DNA from: Gordonia sediminis
GTDB lineage: Bacteria; Actinomycetota; Actinomycetes; Mycobacteriales; Mycobacteriaceae
Length of the DNA: 64,000 nt
Direction: 5' to 3'
Assembly (NCBI GenBank): GCA_004193205.1
Contig: RZUM01000002.1
Coordinates: 620,001-684,000, forward strand
The translations under genes were made by a program, and so were the position numbers. A model generated the notes under the pieces. That model searched no databases. It worked only from the letters and a program-made list of their open reading frames with translations, and was not told the DNA's origin. Below are positions 1 through 8,677 of this stretch, piece after piece (position 1 is the stretch's first letter; every line of letters begins with the position of its first letter).

Positions 1-304
1 GCAGCGCGGCGATCGGCGACACGACCATCGGCGCAGACGCGGCGACCGGTGACACGAAAGGAACGCCCACGGTCCGAACGACGTTCTCGACCTGGATCAC
101 CGATGCGGCGACCGGACCGACGGCCTGCACCCCGGCCGACGCCGACGGCGCCGCCATCGCGAGTGCCCCGGCCATCGCGGCACCGGCCAAACCGGCCCCG
201 ACCAGGCCGCGCCGGCCGGACCGCGTGTTGGTTTGCGACGTTGCCGTACCGGCCGCCGCTTCGATCGGACCGCATGCGCGGTCCACAAGAATCCCCCGAC
301 TCAT
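1..304 (-). CDS. Putative secreted protein, N-terminal part (runs off window)
   Basis: The frame opens with ATG at 304-302, after a purine-rich GGAAGG stretch, and stays open to the window edge, so only about 101 residues are visible. Residues 28-57 form a signal peptide: an arginine pair (SGRRGLVG), a long Ala/Gly/Leu/Met hydrophobic core and a cleavage-like APSASA. The twin arginine suggests Tat export but lacks the full consensus. The exported part that is visible is Val/Ala/Pro-rich with no recognisable domain. I do not recognise the family. A shorter start at an internal codon nearer the signal peptide is possible. Confidence 0.6.
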   Translation of the reverse strand, partial: MSRGILVDRACGPIEAAAGTATSQTNTRSGRRGLVGAGLAGAAMAGALAMAAPSASAGVQAVGPVAASVIQVENVVRTVGVPFVSPVAASAPMVVSPIAAL

Positions 305-492
305 TTGTTTCTGCCTTCCCCCCGCACACCACGGCGCGAGAGTCGTGATGAAATGCTGGCGCTGCCAATGTAGACCGATATGCCTGCGACATTCGCGTCG
401 AGTGACCGACGTCGCATCGTCGATTCCGGGCGGGCGGGGCCGCAGCCGGCCGATGGCTAGACTCGGTGCCGGGTCGGCCCACCCGGGCGCGG

Positions 493-540
493 GGATCTCG
501 TGATCGGCGGATCTCGTGATCGGCGGATCTCGTGATCGGC
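493..540. repeat. Three tandem 16-bp repeats in a gene-free stretch
   Basis: The unit GGATCTCGTGATCGGC occurs three times head to tail without a mismatch. Each unit holds two GATC tetramers in imperfect dyad (GATC-TCGT-GATC). The repeats lie in the roughly 300-bp stretch between the secreted-protein start at 304 and the tRNA at 606. Nothing else convincing is visible there apart from a TAGACT hexamer near 456. Perfect identity implies recent slippage or a conserved binding function. Confidence 0.85.
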
Positions 541-605
541 GCAGTTCCCGCGTCGTCGGACCGTGCACGACGCGTATGTTGCCGGGCTCAACCCGACAAT
601 CCGTG

Positions 606-680
606 TGGAGCCCCCTGTCAGGATTGAACTGACGACCGCTCGCTTACAAGGCGAGTGCTCTACCACTGAGCTAAGGAGGC
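606..680 (-). tRNA. tRNA-Thr (anticodon UGU)
   Basis: The minus strand folds into a full cloverleaf: acceptor GCCTCCT/AGGGGGC (one T-G wobble), D stem GCTC/GAGC, anticodon stem CTCGC/GCGAG around loop CTTGTAA, T stem GTCAG/CTGAC with loop TTCAATC, discriminator T and a genomically encoded CCA at 608-606. The anticodon TGT reads threonine ACA/ACG codons. The 5' end lies only 4 bp from the first possible start codon of the divergent ThrE-type exporter. Confidence 0.96.
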
Positions 681-684
681 CTGC

Positions 685-2157
685 GTGCGCGAGTATATCG
701 GCCGCGCGTTGGGGTTCTTGAACCCAGTCCGCCTGATCGGTGACCGTCAAGCGACGATCGACACCATCGAGCCGGGCAGCATCATGGTGGCGCCCCGCAA
801 ACCGATCGACCGGTTCGATGTCGCGGCGATCACCGAGGTCCTGGACCTCGCGGCGAAAATCGGTGCAGTGCTGCTGGATTCGGGCACTGCGGCGATCGAC
901 ACCCAGCGGCAGATCGAGTTCGTGGCGGCCATCTACGGCCTCGAAGACGTCGAGGTCGATGTCACGTACAACACCATCATCGTGAGCGCACGGCGCGGCG
1001 CGACCCTGCCCCCGATCACCACCATGGAGCAGGTCTACTACCGCTCGCTGGACTTCACCCGGCTCGCACAGATCGATCGCCTCGTGCGTGGTATCCGCAA
1101 CACGGCCATCACACCCGCGAGCGCCCATCAGCGTGTGGACGCGATCATCAACGCACCGCATCCCTACCCGCACTGGGTCGCGAACGGCTCCTGGGGATTC
1201 ATGGCGGCAGGCATCGCCGTGCTGCTGGGCGGTGGCGCCCTGGCGGCGGTGCTCGCATTTGTCACGACGGTTGTCATCGTCGTGGTCAACCGGCGATTGA
1301 ACCGGTTCGGGACGCCGGTGTTCTTCCAGCAGATCACCGGCGGCTTCATCGCGGTGGTTCCGGCCGCCCTCACCTTCGGTCTCCTCGACCGCCTCCCCCT
1401 CCAGCTCTCCCCGTCCCTGGTCATCGCGGCCGGGATCGTGGTCCTGCTGTCGGGTTTGTCACTGGTGGGTTCGGTCCAGGACGCGATCACCGGGGCCCCG
1501 ATCACCGGTGTGGCGCGCTTCTTCGAACTCGTGCTGATGACGGGCGGTCTGATCGCAGGCGTCGGCATCGCCATCAAGCTCCTCGAAGAGGGCGGCATCT
1601 ATCTGCCGACCTTCACCGCCAACACCGCCTTCGCGGCCGTCGACGTGCCGATCCAGATGCTGTCCGGCGCCGTCGCCTCGGCGGCGTTCGCGCTGGCCAG
1701 CTATGCCGAGCGGCGCGCCCTCCCGGTCGCGTTCCTGGCCGGGGCGATCGGTGCGGCGATCGTCGCGGCATTCAACCTGTTCGCGGTCGGTGATGTCGTC
1801 GCCTACGGAGTCGCGGCAGCGGTCGTCGGTCTCGTGGGTGGCCTGCTGGCACGTCGCGCGCTGACCCCGCCACTGGTCGTCGCGGTGGCGGGCATCACCC
1901 CGCTGCTCCCCGGTCTGGCCGTCTACCGCGGTCTCTACGGGCTGCTCAACGAACAGACCGTCGTCGGGATCACCTGGATGACCAACGCCTTCGCCATCGG
2001 CGTGTCGCTGGCCGCCGGCGTGACGCTCGGTGAGTTCATCGCACGGTCGTTGCGTCGGCCGCAGCTGACGGTCCGGCCGAGGTGGATGCCGGTGCTGCGC
2101 CCCGACCGAGTCCACGTCCGTCCACACCTCCCGCGGCGGCGGCAACCACCGACCTGA
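685..2157 (+). CDS. ThrE-family threonine/serine exporter
   Basis: Up to 490 residues. The N-terminal 150 or so residues match the cytoplasmic DUF1212 domain (LDLAAKIGAVLLDSGTA, VDVTYNTIIVS). The C-terminal half holds about ten hydrophobic helices ending in the ThrE_2 region (GITPLLPGLAVYRGLYGLL). Family members export threonine or serine across the inner membrane by proton-motive force. The longest frame uses GTG at 685, only 4 bp from the tRNA and over its -10 box, which leaves no room for a promoter. ATG at 784 or TTG at 718 are alternatives, although codon use from 685 to 784 is GC-rich at third positions and looks coding. Confidence 0.85.
   Translation: MREYIGRALGFLNPVRLIGDRQATIDTIEPGSIMVAPRKPIDRFDVAAITEVLDLAAKIGAVLLDSGTAAIDTQRQIEFVAAIYGLEDVEVDVTYNTIIVSARRGATLPPITTMEQVYYRSLDFTRLAQIDRLVRGIRNTAITPASAHQRVDAIINAPHPYPHWVANGSWGFMAAGIAVLLGGGALAAVLAFVTTVVIVVVNRRLNRFGTPVFFQQITGGFIAVVPAALTFGLLDRLPLQLSPSLVIAAGIVVLLSGLSLVGSVQDAITGAPITGVARFFELVLMTGGLIAGVGIAIKLLEEGGIYLPTFTANTAFAAVDVPIQMLSGAVASAAFALASYAERRALPVAFLAGAIGAAIVAAFNLFAVGDVVAYGVAAAVVGLVGGLLARRALTPPLVVAVAGITPLLPGLAVYRGLYGLLNEQTVVGITWMTNAFAIGVSLAAGVTLGEFIARSLRRPQLTVRPRWMPVLRPDRVHVRPHLPRRRQPPT
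692..697 (-). promoter_or_regulatory. -10 hexamer of the tRNA-Thr gene
   Basis: Read on the minus strand this is TATACT, a near-consensus sigma-A -10 box, about 12 nt upstream of the mature tRNA 5' end. A weak -35 candidate (TTCAAG) lies near 717-722. The box falls inside the first codons of the longest exporter frame. Confidence 0.55.
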
Positions 2158-2180
2158 TCCGAGCATCGCGACCGACCGGG

Positions 2181-2186
2181 TAGAAT
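2181..2186 (+). promoter_or_regulatory. Possible -10 box of the otsAB operon
   Basis: TAGAAT preceded by GG, about 85 bp upstream of the small ORF that opens the otsAB operon. It is a good actinobacterial -10 hexamer. The -35 side is not clear; TGATCC near 2156 is a weak candidate at a long spacing. Confidence 0.35.
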
Positions 2187-2271
2187 CGGTTGTCGCGTAC
2201 GCCACGGCCTGCGCACACGCGGCTGCCGCACCGGTCGCCGCACCCGAGCACGACGCGATCACGAGGACGAA

Positions 2272-2433
2272 ATGCCTGCGAAGACCACCGACATCACCGA
2301 CGACGAGCTGGAACCAGTCGCCGACGAGACCGCCAGTTCGGCGCGTCGTGTCGTCGCCGCCTACGCCACCGACGCCGACGAGTGCCGGATGCTGCTGTCC
2401 ATGCTGGGGATCGCACCGGGCGAAAACGCCTAG
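2272..2433 (+). CDS. Small conserved-type protein upstream of otsA (53 aa)
   Basis: A 53-residue frame beginning ATG after GAGGA (about 2262-2266) and ending 6 bp before otsA, so very likely co-transcribed with otsAB. It is acidic at the N-terminus (DITDDELEP) and has a helical C-terminal half (ARRVVAAYATDADECRMLLSMLGI). I recall a similar small unknown gene beside otsA in M. tuberculosis (Rv3489), which supports it as real. Function unknown; tight coupling suggests a role linked to trehalose-phosphate synthase. Confidence 0.6.
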   Translation: MPAKTTDITDDELEPVADETASSARRVVAAYATDADECRMLLSMLGIAPGENA

Positions 2434-2439
2434 GCACTA

Positions 2440-3978
2440 ATGGCGGCTTCCGCAGAGGTTCCGAACGGCGGGTCGACCGCCGACCACATCTCCGGTGACG
2501 CACAATTCGTCGTCGTCGCGAACCGGCTGCCGGTCGACAAGGAGGTGCTGCCCGACGGATCTGTGCACTGGAAGCGCAGCCCGGGCGGTTTGGTCACCGC
2601 ACTCGAGCCGATCCTCCGCCAGCAGACCGGGGCCTGGGTCGGCTGGTCTGGTATCGCCGATTCCGACGACAATCCCGACATCCCCGGAATAGAGATCCAC
2701 GCGGTGCCGCTGTCGGCCCAGGAGATCGCCGAGTACTACGAGGGTTTCTCGAACGCGACGCTGTGGCCGCTCTATCACGACGTCATCGTCAAACCCGAGT
2801 ATCACCGCGAATGGTGGAACACCTACGTCGAGGTGAACCGCCGCTTCGCCGAGGCGGCCGCGAAGGCCGCCGGCCCCGAAGCGACGGTGTGGGTACAGGA
2901 CTACCAGTTGCAGCTCGTACCCAAGATGCTGCGCATGCTGCGGCCCGACCTCAAGATCGGGTTCTTCCTGCACATTCCGTTCCCACCGGTCGAGCTGTTC
3001 ATGCAGAACCCGTGGCGGACCGAGATCGTGGAGGGCCTGCTCGGCGCCGACCTCATCGGCTTCCATCTGCCCGGCGGAGCGCAGAACTTCCTCTACCTGG
3101 CACGACGACTCGCCGGGCAGGCCACCAGCAAGGGCACCGTGGGTGTGCGTTCCCGCTTCGGCGTGGTGCAGGTCGGCTTCCGGACGGTGCGGGTCGGCGC
3201 ATTCCCGATCTCGATCGATTCCGGCGAACTCGACCGCAAGGCCCGGTCCAAGGAGGTCCGCACACGTGCCGCCGAGATCCGCAAGGAACTCGGCAACCCG
3301 AAGACGATCCTGCTCGGTGTGGATCGCCTCGACTACACCAAGGGCATCGACGTCCGCCTCAAGGCCATCTCGGAGTTGCTGGCGGAGAAGCGGATCGATC
3401 CCGCGGAGACCGTGATGGTGCAGCTGGCCACGCCGAGCCGCGAACGCGTCGACTCCTACGTCAAGATGCGTGCGGGCATCGAACAGCTCGTCGGCAACAT
3501 CAACGGCTCCTACAGCAGCGTCGGCCAGCCCGTCGTGGAGTATCTGCACCGCCCCATCCCCCGCGACGACCTGATCGCCTTCTTCGTCGCCGCCGATGTC
3601 ATGCTGGTGACCCCGATGCGCGACGGGATGAATCTGGTCGCGAAAGAGTACGTCGCGTGCCGCAGTGACCTCGGCGGCGCATTGGTGCTCAGCGAGTTCA
3701 CCGGCGCCGCAGCAGAACTGCGCAGCGCATATCAGGCCAATCCGTACGACCTGGAGGGCGTCAAGGACGCGATCGAGGAGGCGGTGCATCAGAATGCGCA
3801 CGAGGGCCGCCGCCGGATGCGTGCTCTGCGGCGCCAGGTCCTGACCCACGATGTCGCGAAGTGGGCGGAGAGCTTCCTGGGCACCTTGGCGGCCACGAGC
3901 GAGACCGCCTCCGACGCCAACCGCGGTGTCCACCTCGTCGAGAGCAACGAGCCGCCGACCGACGGCCCAGACGCATGA
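2440..3978 (+). CDS. otsA: Trehalose-6-phosphate synthase (GT20)
   Basis: Transfers glucose from a nucleotide sugar to glucose-6-phosphate to give trehalose-6-phosphate in the cytosol. The 512 residues carry the GT20 landmarks in order: VVVANRLPV near residue 25, [11 protein letters not shown] near 50, [10 protein letters not shown] near 150, FFLHIPFPP near 175, [12 protein letters not shown] near 293 and [13 protein letters not shown] near 391. The length is normal for mycobacterial OtsA. Its TGA overlaps the otsB ATG (ATGA), indicating translational coupling. Trehalose serves here as an osmoprotectant and as the sugar of trehalose mycolates (family knowledge). Confidence 0.97.
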   Translation: MAASAEVPNGGSTADHISGDAQFVVVANRLPVDKEVLPDGSVHWKRSPGGLVTALEPILRQQTGAWVGWSGIADSDDNPDIPGIEIHAVPLSAQEIAEYYEGFSNATLWPLYHDVIVKPEYHREWWNTYVEVNRRFAEAAAKAAGPEATVWVQDYQLQLVPKMLRMLRPDLKIGFFLHIPFPPVELFMQNPWRTEIVEGLLGADLIGFHLPGGAQNFLYLARRLAGQATSKGTVGVRSRFGVVQVGFRTVRVGAFPISIDSGELDRKARSKEVRTRAAEIRKELGNPKTILLGVDRLDYTKGIDVRLKAISELLAEKRIDPAETVMVQLATPSRERVDSYVKMRAGIEQLVGNINGSYSSVGQPVVEYLHRPIPRDDLIAFFVAADVMLVTPMRDGMNLVAKEYVACRSDLGGALVLSEFTGAAAELRSAYQANPYDLEGVKDAIEEAVHQNAHEGRRRMRALRRQVLTHDVAKWAESFLGTLAATSETASDANRGVHLVESNEPPTDGPDA

Positions 3979-4763
3979 GCGGCAACGGAATCCCATCCGA
4001 CCTGGCCGGGGCACTCGACGTCGCAGCACGTGTCCCGCGTCTGCTGCTGTCGTCGGATTACGACGGCTGCATCTCGCCGCTGGTGTCACGACCCGAAGAC
4101 GCCGTACCGAACCCGGCCTCGATCACGGCGATCGTGGCCGCGGCCGAACTGCCCGACACCGTCACCGCGGTGGTGTCGGGACGCGAACTCGCCGTGCTCG
4201 CCCAGTTGTCGGGTCTGACCCCGCCGGTGCATCTCATCGGTAGCCACGGCAGCGAGTTCGACACCGGATTCGTCGCCGAGATCACCGACGAACATCGATC
4301 GCTCCTCGAGCGTCTGATCGCCGAGCTGCGTTCCATCGCAACCGATTACCCGGGGTCGATGGTCGAGACCAAACCGGCGAGCACCGTCATCCACGTGCGC
4401 AACGCCGCGCGCGCGGATGCCGACGCCGCCCTCGAGCGCACCCGGTCGGGCCCGGCGACGTGGCCGGGGGTGCAGGTGACCGAGGGCAAGGAGGTCATCG
4501 AGCTCGCGGTGATCGAGACCAGCAAGGGCCACGCGCTCGATCTGATGCGTGAACGGTTCGACGCCGACGCGGTCATCTACCTCGGCGACGACGTGACCGA
4601 CGAGAAGGCCTTCGCCCATCTGCGAACGGCGAACGGGGACATCGGCATCAAGGTCGGCGACGGTGACACCGCCGCCGGTTTCCGGATCACCGACACCGAC
4701 GACGTCGCCGGCGTGCTCGAGTTCGTGGTCGCGGCGCGTCAGGGCTGGCTGGCCTCACGCTGA
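3975..4763 (+). CDS. otsB: Trehalose-6-phosphate phosphatase
   Basis: Removes phosphate from trehalose-6-phosphate and completes the OtsAB pathway. A HAD-superfamily protein of 262 residues: motif I DYDG with Asp28/Asp30, a motif II-type VVSGRE, and motif [12 protein letters not shown] near residue 203. I chose ATG at 3975 because it overlaps the otsA stop as ATGA; upstream in-frame sequence is simply otsA DNA. The last 25 bp overlap the end of the convergent peptidase gene. Confidence 0.95.
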   Translation: MSGNGIPSDLAGALDVAARVPRLLLSSDYDGCISPLVSRPEDAVPNPASITAIVAAAELPDTVTAVVSGRELAVLAQLSGLTPPVHLIGSHGSEFDTGFVAEITDEHRSLLERLIAELRSIATDYPGSMVETKPASTVIHVRNAARADADAALERTRSGPATWPGVQVTEGKEVIELAVIETSKGHALDLMRERFDADAVIYLGDDVTDEKAFAHLRTANGDIGIKVGDGDTAAGFRITDTDDVAGVLEFVVAARQGWLASR

Positions 4764-5878
4764 GGGTGGTTGGCCGGTCCGGCGGCCAGCAGCGGGTCGG
4801 TGATCGGCGTGCGGCGGGCGGTTTCCCGGATGACCCGGTGGACGAAACCGAGCTTGCGGACCACCGGCTGCGGGATGTCGAACGGGTACAACGGTCGGGC
4901 ACCCATCGCGATGTTGACCCGATTGAACATCGTCGAAAGCCACTTCCAGTCGTAGAGCAGCCGTTCGACGGGTTCGTCGGCGTAGGACTGCAGGGGCACG
5001 ATGTCACGATTCATGGTGAACCGCACCTGATCGCTCTCCAGCATCAGACCGGATTCCCGTGCGGTGTTGATGGTTCCGGTGATGTGCAGATAGTGGGCGA
5101 AGCATTCGGCGAAGTCCTCCCAGGGATGCATCGTCGCGTACTCGGAGATGAACGACTCCCGCCAGTTGCGTGGCGGCCCGAACTTGTAGTGCCGGTCGAT
5201 GGCGTCGGCGTAGCTGGTCCGCTCGTCACCGAAGATCTCACGACACTTGTCGAGGTACTCCTCTGCGCCCGCCCCGGTTTCGACGAGGATGTGCTCGTAA
5301 TAGTGGCCCACCTCGTGACGGAAGTGCCCGAGCATGGTCCGATAAGGCTCCCCGAGATCGACCCGCAGTCGTTCCCGATAGGCATCCAACGACTCCGCGA
5401 GATCGATGGTGATCACCCCGTTCGCGTGCCCGATCATCACCGGCTCGCCCGCCGTCTGACTCGACAGCAGATCGAAGGCCAGCCCACCGTCGCGGCGCCA
5501 GAACGGCTCCACCGCAAGACCGAGATCCACCAGCTGAAACACGAGCAGCCGCAGGTCGAGCGTCGTCGCCCGCATCTTGTCGATGGCGATGGTGTCGTCC
5601 GGATCGGGCTGGCGACGAATCAGCGACTCGGGAAAACATCTGCCCCGCAAGCCGATCGAATCCTCGTCGACCTCGGCCGGCGTCATCCAGTTGCAGCCAC
5701 CGTCGTCCCAGTTCGAACACCTCACCCACCGCCGGCCGTCGATCTGCACGCCTTCCTCGGAAGCCACCACAAGTGCGCGTGAGGGCAGGTGAATGCCGAC
5801 CGTCGTCCCACACCGGGGGCAGCGCTGATTCATGAACCCCGACAACGCGTTGCAGATCGGACAGGTGAGCGCGTGCAT
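4739..5878 (-). CDS. Zinc-ribbon metallopeptidase (Peptidase_Mx type)
   Basis: A 379-residue protein with two Cys-rich N-terminal knuckles (CPIC, CPRC) forming a zinc ribbon, followed by a domain with the zinc-protease signature HEVGHYYEH (His188, Glu189, His192) and a downstream DFAECFAHYLH segment expected to give further ligands. This matches the putative zinc-binding metallopeptidase family whose members usually pair a zinc ribbon with an HExxH domain. The substrate is unknown. No signal peptide is visible, so it is probably cytosolic. It ends inside the convergent otsB gene and lies 4 bp downstream of the stop-to-stop neighbour side of the transglutaminase-like gene. Confidence 0.85.
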   Translation of the reverse strand: MHALTCPICNALSGFMNQRCPRCGTTVGIHLPSRALVVASEEGVQIDGRRWVRCSNWDDGGCNWMTPAEVDEDSIGLRGRCFPESLIRRQPDPDDTIAIDKMRATTLDLRLLVFQLVDLGLAVEPFWRRDGGLAFDLLSSQTAGEPVMIGHANGVITIDLAESLDAYRERLRVDLGEPYRTMLGHFRHEVGHYYEHILVETGAGAEEYLDKCREIFGDERTSYADAIDRHYKFGPPRNWRESFISEYATMHPWEDFAECFAHYLHITGTINTARESGLMLESDQVRFTMNRDIVPLQSYADEPVERLLYDWKWLSTMFNRVNIAMGARPLYPFDIPQPVVRKLGFVHRVIRETARRTPITDPLLAAGPANHPQREASQP

Positions 5879-5882
5879 AGCG

Positions 5883-6695
5883 TCAGCCTAGGCGAATGCG
5901 TTCCTCGCCGGTGTCGATCGGGAGGTCGCCGTCGACCGACGCGGTGACCTTGTAGTAGTTGAGGTTGACCGACCCGCGGTGATTGTCGAGGAAGGCGGTG
6001 TCGGCGGCGTCGCGGCCGGTGGAGATCCGCACCAGGGTCTGGCGCGGGGCGAGTCCGGTGGCATCGATCGCGACCCACTCGCCGTCGATGATCGCCTCGG
6101 CGACGGCATGAAAGTCCATGGGGTCGCAGCCGGGCGCGTACACCGCGACGAGGCGGGCGGGGATGTTCAACGCCCGCAGCAGCGCGACGGCGAGGTGTGC
6201 GTAGTCGCGGCACACCCCGGCACCGGCCAGCAGCGTGTCGGCGGCTCCGTCTATCGGGTCACTGGCACCCGGGATGTAGCTCAGTCGCTGTGCGACGAAA
6301 TCGGCCACCTGCGCGATCAGGACGCTCGGCGATTCGTCGATGTCGAACTGCCCGGCGACGAATCCGAAGAACTTGTCGCATTCGGCATATCGGCTGGGGC
6401 GCAGGTAGATCGAGTGGTCAGTGGTCAACACGGGGATCGGATCGGCCGGCGTCTCGATACGGGCGGAGTAGTCGACGACCACCAGACCCGACTCGACCCG
6501 GAGTCGATGGATGCGGCTGCCGTGCTCACCGACGATCTCCTCCGGCACCAGCGGCCGGCCGTCCACCGTCACGGCCAGCTCCTCGGTCAGCGTCAGCCCG
6601 GGCAGTTTCGCCACCGCGATCTGCATTTCCAGTTCGGTGGGTGCGGATACATACACCTCGAGAGTGGCGGACACATCGCGTGGTGATGGGGTCAT
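5883..6695 (-). CDS. Transglutaminase-like cysteine protease-fold protein
   Basis: About 270 residues with an N-terminal bacterial transglutaminase-associated region and a catalytic core: Cys near residue 162 in GAGVCRDYAHL, His near 195 in DFHAVAEA and Asp near 210 in IDATG, the Cys-His-Asp triad of the transglutaminase-like superfamily. Such proteins are usually proteases or amide-bond hydrolases rather than cross-linkers. I took ATG at 6695 (MTPSPRDVS); a start 12 codons upstream at 6731 is possible. It directly precedes the zinc peptidase gene on the same strand with 4 bp between, so the two are probably an operon. Confidence 0.85.
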   Translation of the reverse strand: MTPSPRDVSATLEVYVSAPTELEMQIAVAKLPGLTLTEELAVTVDGRPLVPEEIVGEHGSRIHRLRVESGLVVVDYSARIETPADPIPVLTTDHSIYLRPSRYAECDKFFGFVAGQFDIDESPSVLIAQVADFVAQRLSYIPGASDPIDGAADTLLAGAGVCRDYAHLAVALLRALNIPARLVAVYAPGCDPMDFHAVAEAIIDGEWVAIDATGLAPRQTLVRISTGRDAADTAFLDNHRGSVNLNYYKVTASVDGDLPIDTGEERIRLG

Positions 6696-6750
6696 GGCCC
6701 CACCGTAGGGGATCTTCCCCGCAACAGTCACATGAGATGTGGCGAGCCAC

Positions 6751-7872
6751 TCAGTCCGTGCTCGTCGCCGCCACCGGATCGGCGTAGAGCACGCTCAGCG
6801 CGACGACGACGGCGGCACTCTCCTGAACTCGAATTCCGAAGCGGGACGGGGAGATCTCGAGAGTTCGGGGTGTGGTCGTGGCAGCGTCGAAGGCCGCCTG
6901 CACGGGAGCCAGGCCGTCGGGATGGGCGGCGAAGGCATCTCCGGCGACAACCACCGTATCCGGATTGATCACGTCTCTCATCATCGCGACCACCGTGCCG
7001 AGCACGTCGGCTCGCTCGTCGACGATGACCGACGCGTCGGCCGTGACACCGAGCCGTTGCGCCGCCTCGTGCGCGGCATGGCCGCCGATCACCTGCTGCA
7101 GGCGTGCCCGCCCTCCGGGTACCAGCACCGGAGCGTCGACGGGCAGATGCGCGATCGACCCCGCCCCGCGCAGCGGCATGTGGACCTTGCCGTCGATCGT
7201 CATCGCCATGCCGACCGTCTCGCGGGCGTAGAAGAACAATCCCGTGCCCTCGAACTCACGCGGAAAGGTCAACAGCAATTCGGCCGCGGCCATGGCCTGC
7301 ACGTGCTCGCACACCGATACCGGCACACCGAGCGCCTCGGCGAGCATCGGACCGACCGCCACCCGCTGCCATCCCAGCACCGGATGATCGACGACGCCCG
7401 ACGACGCATCGACCGCACCACCGGCCGCGACACCTCCCCACAGCAGCCGCCGCCCGCTGAAACGTGCCGCGAGGTCGCGCAGTTGGATGCACAGGTCACC
7501 GATCTCTGCGGCGTCGCGGGGGGTGCGGACCGCGTGACTGTAGAGCGTGCGGCCGCCGAGATCGGCGATGGCGAGCAGGGTGCGCCGCGCTCCGATGTGC
7601 ATGCCGGCCACGCAGAGGCGGTCGCGGTCGAGGGTGAGCGGATTCTTGGGCCGTCCGATGCCGCCCGGATCGACCAGGTCGGGCCGCTCGACGACGAGGC
7701 CCAGGCTGCACAGGTTGGTCACCTGCCGGTTGATGGTCGCCGGCGACAGCGTCGTCGCCGCCGCGAGATGATCGCGGGTTACCGGACCGTTGACCCGCAC
7801 CGCCTGCAACACGGCGGCCGCCGGTAGCGCGCCGACCTGCAGGGCCGCGGGGACGACTCCGGAGGGCGACAT
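6751..7872 (-). CDS. ROK-family transcriptional regulator
   Basis: About 373 residues: an N-terminal winged helix-turn-helix (VTRDHLAAATTLSPATINRQ) followed by a ROK sugar-kinase-like domain (GVAAGGAVDASSG, CEHVQAMAAAELL). The usual ROK zinc-ligand CxCGxxGC cluster is not evident, and the ATP-site glycine motifs are weak, so this is a regulator rather than a kinase. ATG at 7872 (MSPSGVVPA) is preferred to a start 17 codons upstream that would cross the divergent promoter. It faces an SDR gene, the same arrangement as remembered for Rv0485 and Rv0484c. Confidence 0.88.
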   Translation of the reverse strand: MSPSGVVPAALQVGALPAAAVLQAVRVNGPVTRDHLAAATTLSPATINRQVTNLCSLGLVVERPDLVDPGGIGRPKNPLTLDRDRLCVAGMHIGARRTLLAIADLGGRTLYSHAVRTPRDAAEIGDLCIQLRDLAARFSGRRLLWGGVAAGGAVDASSGVVDHPVLGWQRVAVGPMLAEALGVPVSVCEHVQAMAAAELLLTFPREFEGTGLFFYARETVGMAMTIDGKVHMPLRGAGSIAHLPVDAPVLVPGGRARLQQVIGGHAAHEAAQRLGVTADASVIVDERADVLGTVVAMMRDVINPDTVVVAGDAFAAHPDGLAPVQAAFDAATTTPRTLEISPSRFGIRVQESAAVVVALSVLYADPVAATSTD

Positions 7873-7883
7873 GGCAACCAATC

Positions 7884-7894
7884 TAGCCTGGCTA
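7884..7894. promoter_or_regulatory. Palindrome in the ROK/SDR divergent promoter
   Basis: TAGCC-T-GGCTA is a perfect 5-bp dyad with a single central base, lying in the 32-bp gap between the regulator start (7872) and the SDR start (7905). It is the natural candidate operator of the ROK regulator. So little space implies that at least one transcript is leaderless or nearly so. Confidence 0.45.
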
Positions 7895-7904
7895 AGCTGA
7901 TCCC

Positions 7905-8669
7905 ATGAGCAACAGCACGGCACAGGCGGGGTCCGCGGAACAGAAGGTCGCGGTGGTCACCGGCGCGAGTTCGGGTATCGGGGCCGCCACCGCGCGTCAG
8001 TTGGCCGCACAGGGCTATCACGTGGTCCTCGGCGCACGCCGCACCGATCTGATCGACGAGCTGGCCACCGAGATCGGCGGCACCGGACGGCAGCTCGACG
8101 TCACCGACGAGGCCTCGGTCGACGCCTTCCTCGGCGGTCTGGACCGGGTGCACGTACTGGTCAACAATGCCGGTGGGGCAAAGGGTTTGGACCCGGTCGC
8201 CGAAGCGGACCTCGACGACTGGCGCTGGATGTGGGAGACCAACGTGATGGGCACGTTGCGGATCACCAAGGGGCTCATCCCCGCACTGATCGCCTCCGGC
8301 GACGGCCTCATCGTGACGATCACGTCGATCGCGGCGATGGAGGCCTACGACAACGGCGCCGGGTACACCTCCGCCAAGCATGCGCAGGCCCTGCTGCACC
8401 GCACGCTACGGTTCGAGTTGCTCGGGAAACCGGTGCGCCTCACCGAGATCGCGCCCGGCATGGTGGAGACCGACTTCTCCCTGGTCCGTTTCGAGGGCGA
8501 CCAGGAGCGTGCCGACGCCGTGTATCAGGGACTCGATCCGCTGTCCGCGGAAGACGTCGCCGAGGTCATCGGATTCGTCGCGTCGCGACCGCCGCACGTG
8601 AACCTCGATCAGATCGTGCTCAAGCCTCGCGACCAGGCGTCGGCCCGGCGCAACATCAAGACGGGGTAG
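7905..8669 (+). CDS. Short-chain dehydrogenase/reductase
   Basis: A 254-residue classical SDR: nucleotide-binding GASSGIG near residue 23, NNAGG near 88, catalytic serine in ITSIAAM, and the YTSAKHA Tyr-Lys pair. The substrate cannot be told. Its position opposite the ROK regulator and beside the L,D-transpeptidase matches the remembered Rv0484c context. It converges on the transpeptidase gene with an 8-bp gap. Confidence 0.9.
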   Translation: MSNSTAQAGSAEQKVAVVTGASSGIGAATARQLAAQGYHVVLGARRTDLIDELATEIGGTGRQLDVTDEASVDAFLGGLDRVHVLVNNAGGAKGLDPVAEADLDDWRWMWETNVMGTLRITKGLIPALIASGDGLIVTITSIAAMEAYDNGAGYTSAKHAQALLHRTLRFELLGKPVRLTEIAPGMVETDFSLVRFEGDQERADAVYQGLDPLSAEDVAEVIGFVASRPPHVNLDQIVLKPRDQASARRNIKTG

Positions 8670-8677
8670 TCACACTC

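Noticed and set aside
457-1173. 238-codon minus-strand frame across tRNA and exporter
   Set aside because: It reads opposite the clear ThrE-family gene and through the tRNA; Arg/Asp-rich shadow composition and no domain.
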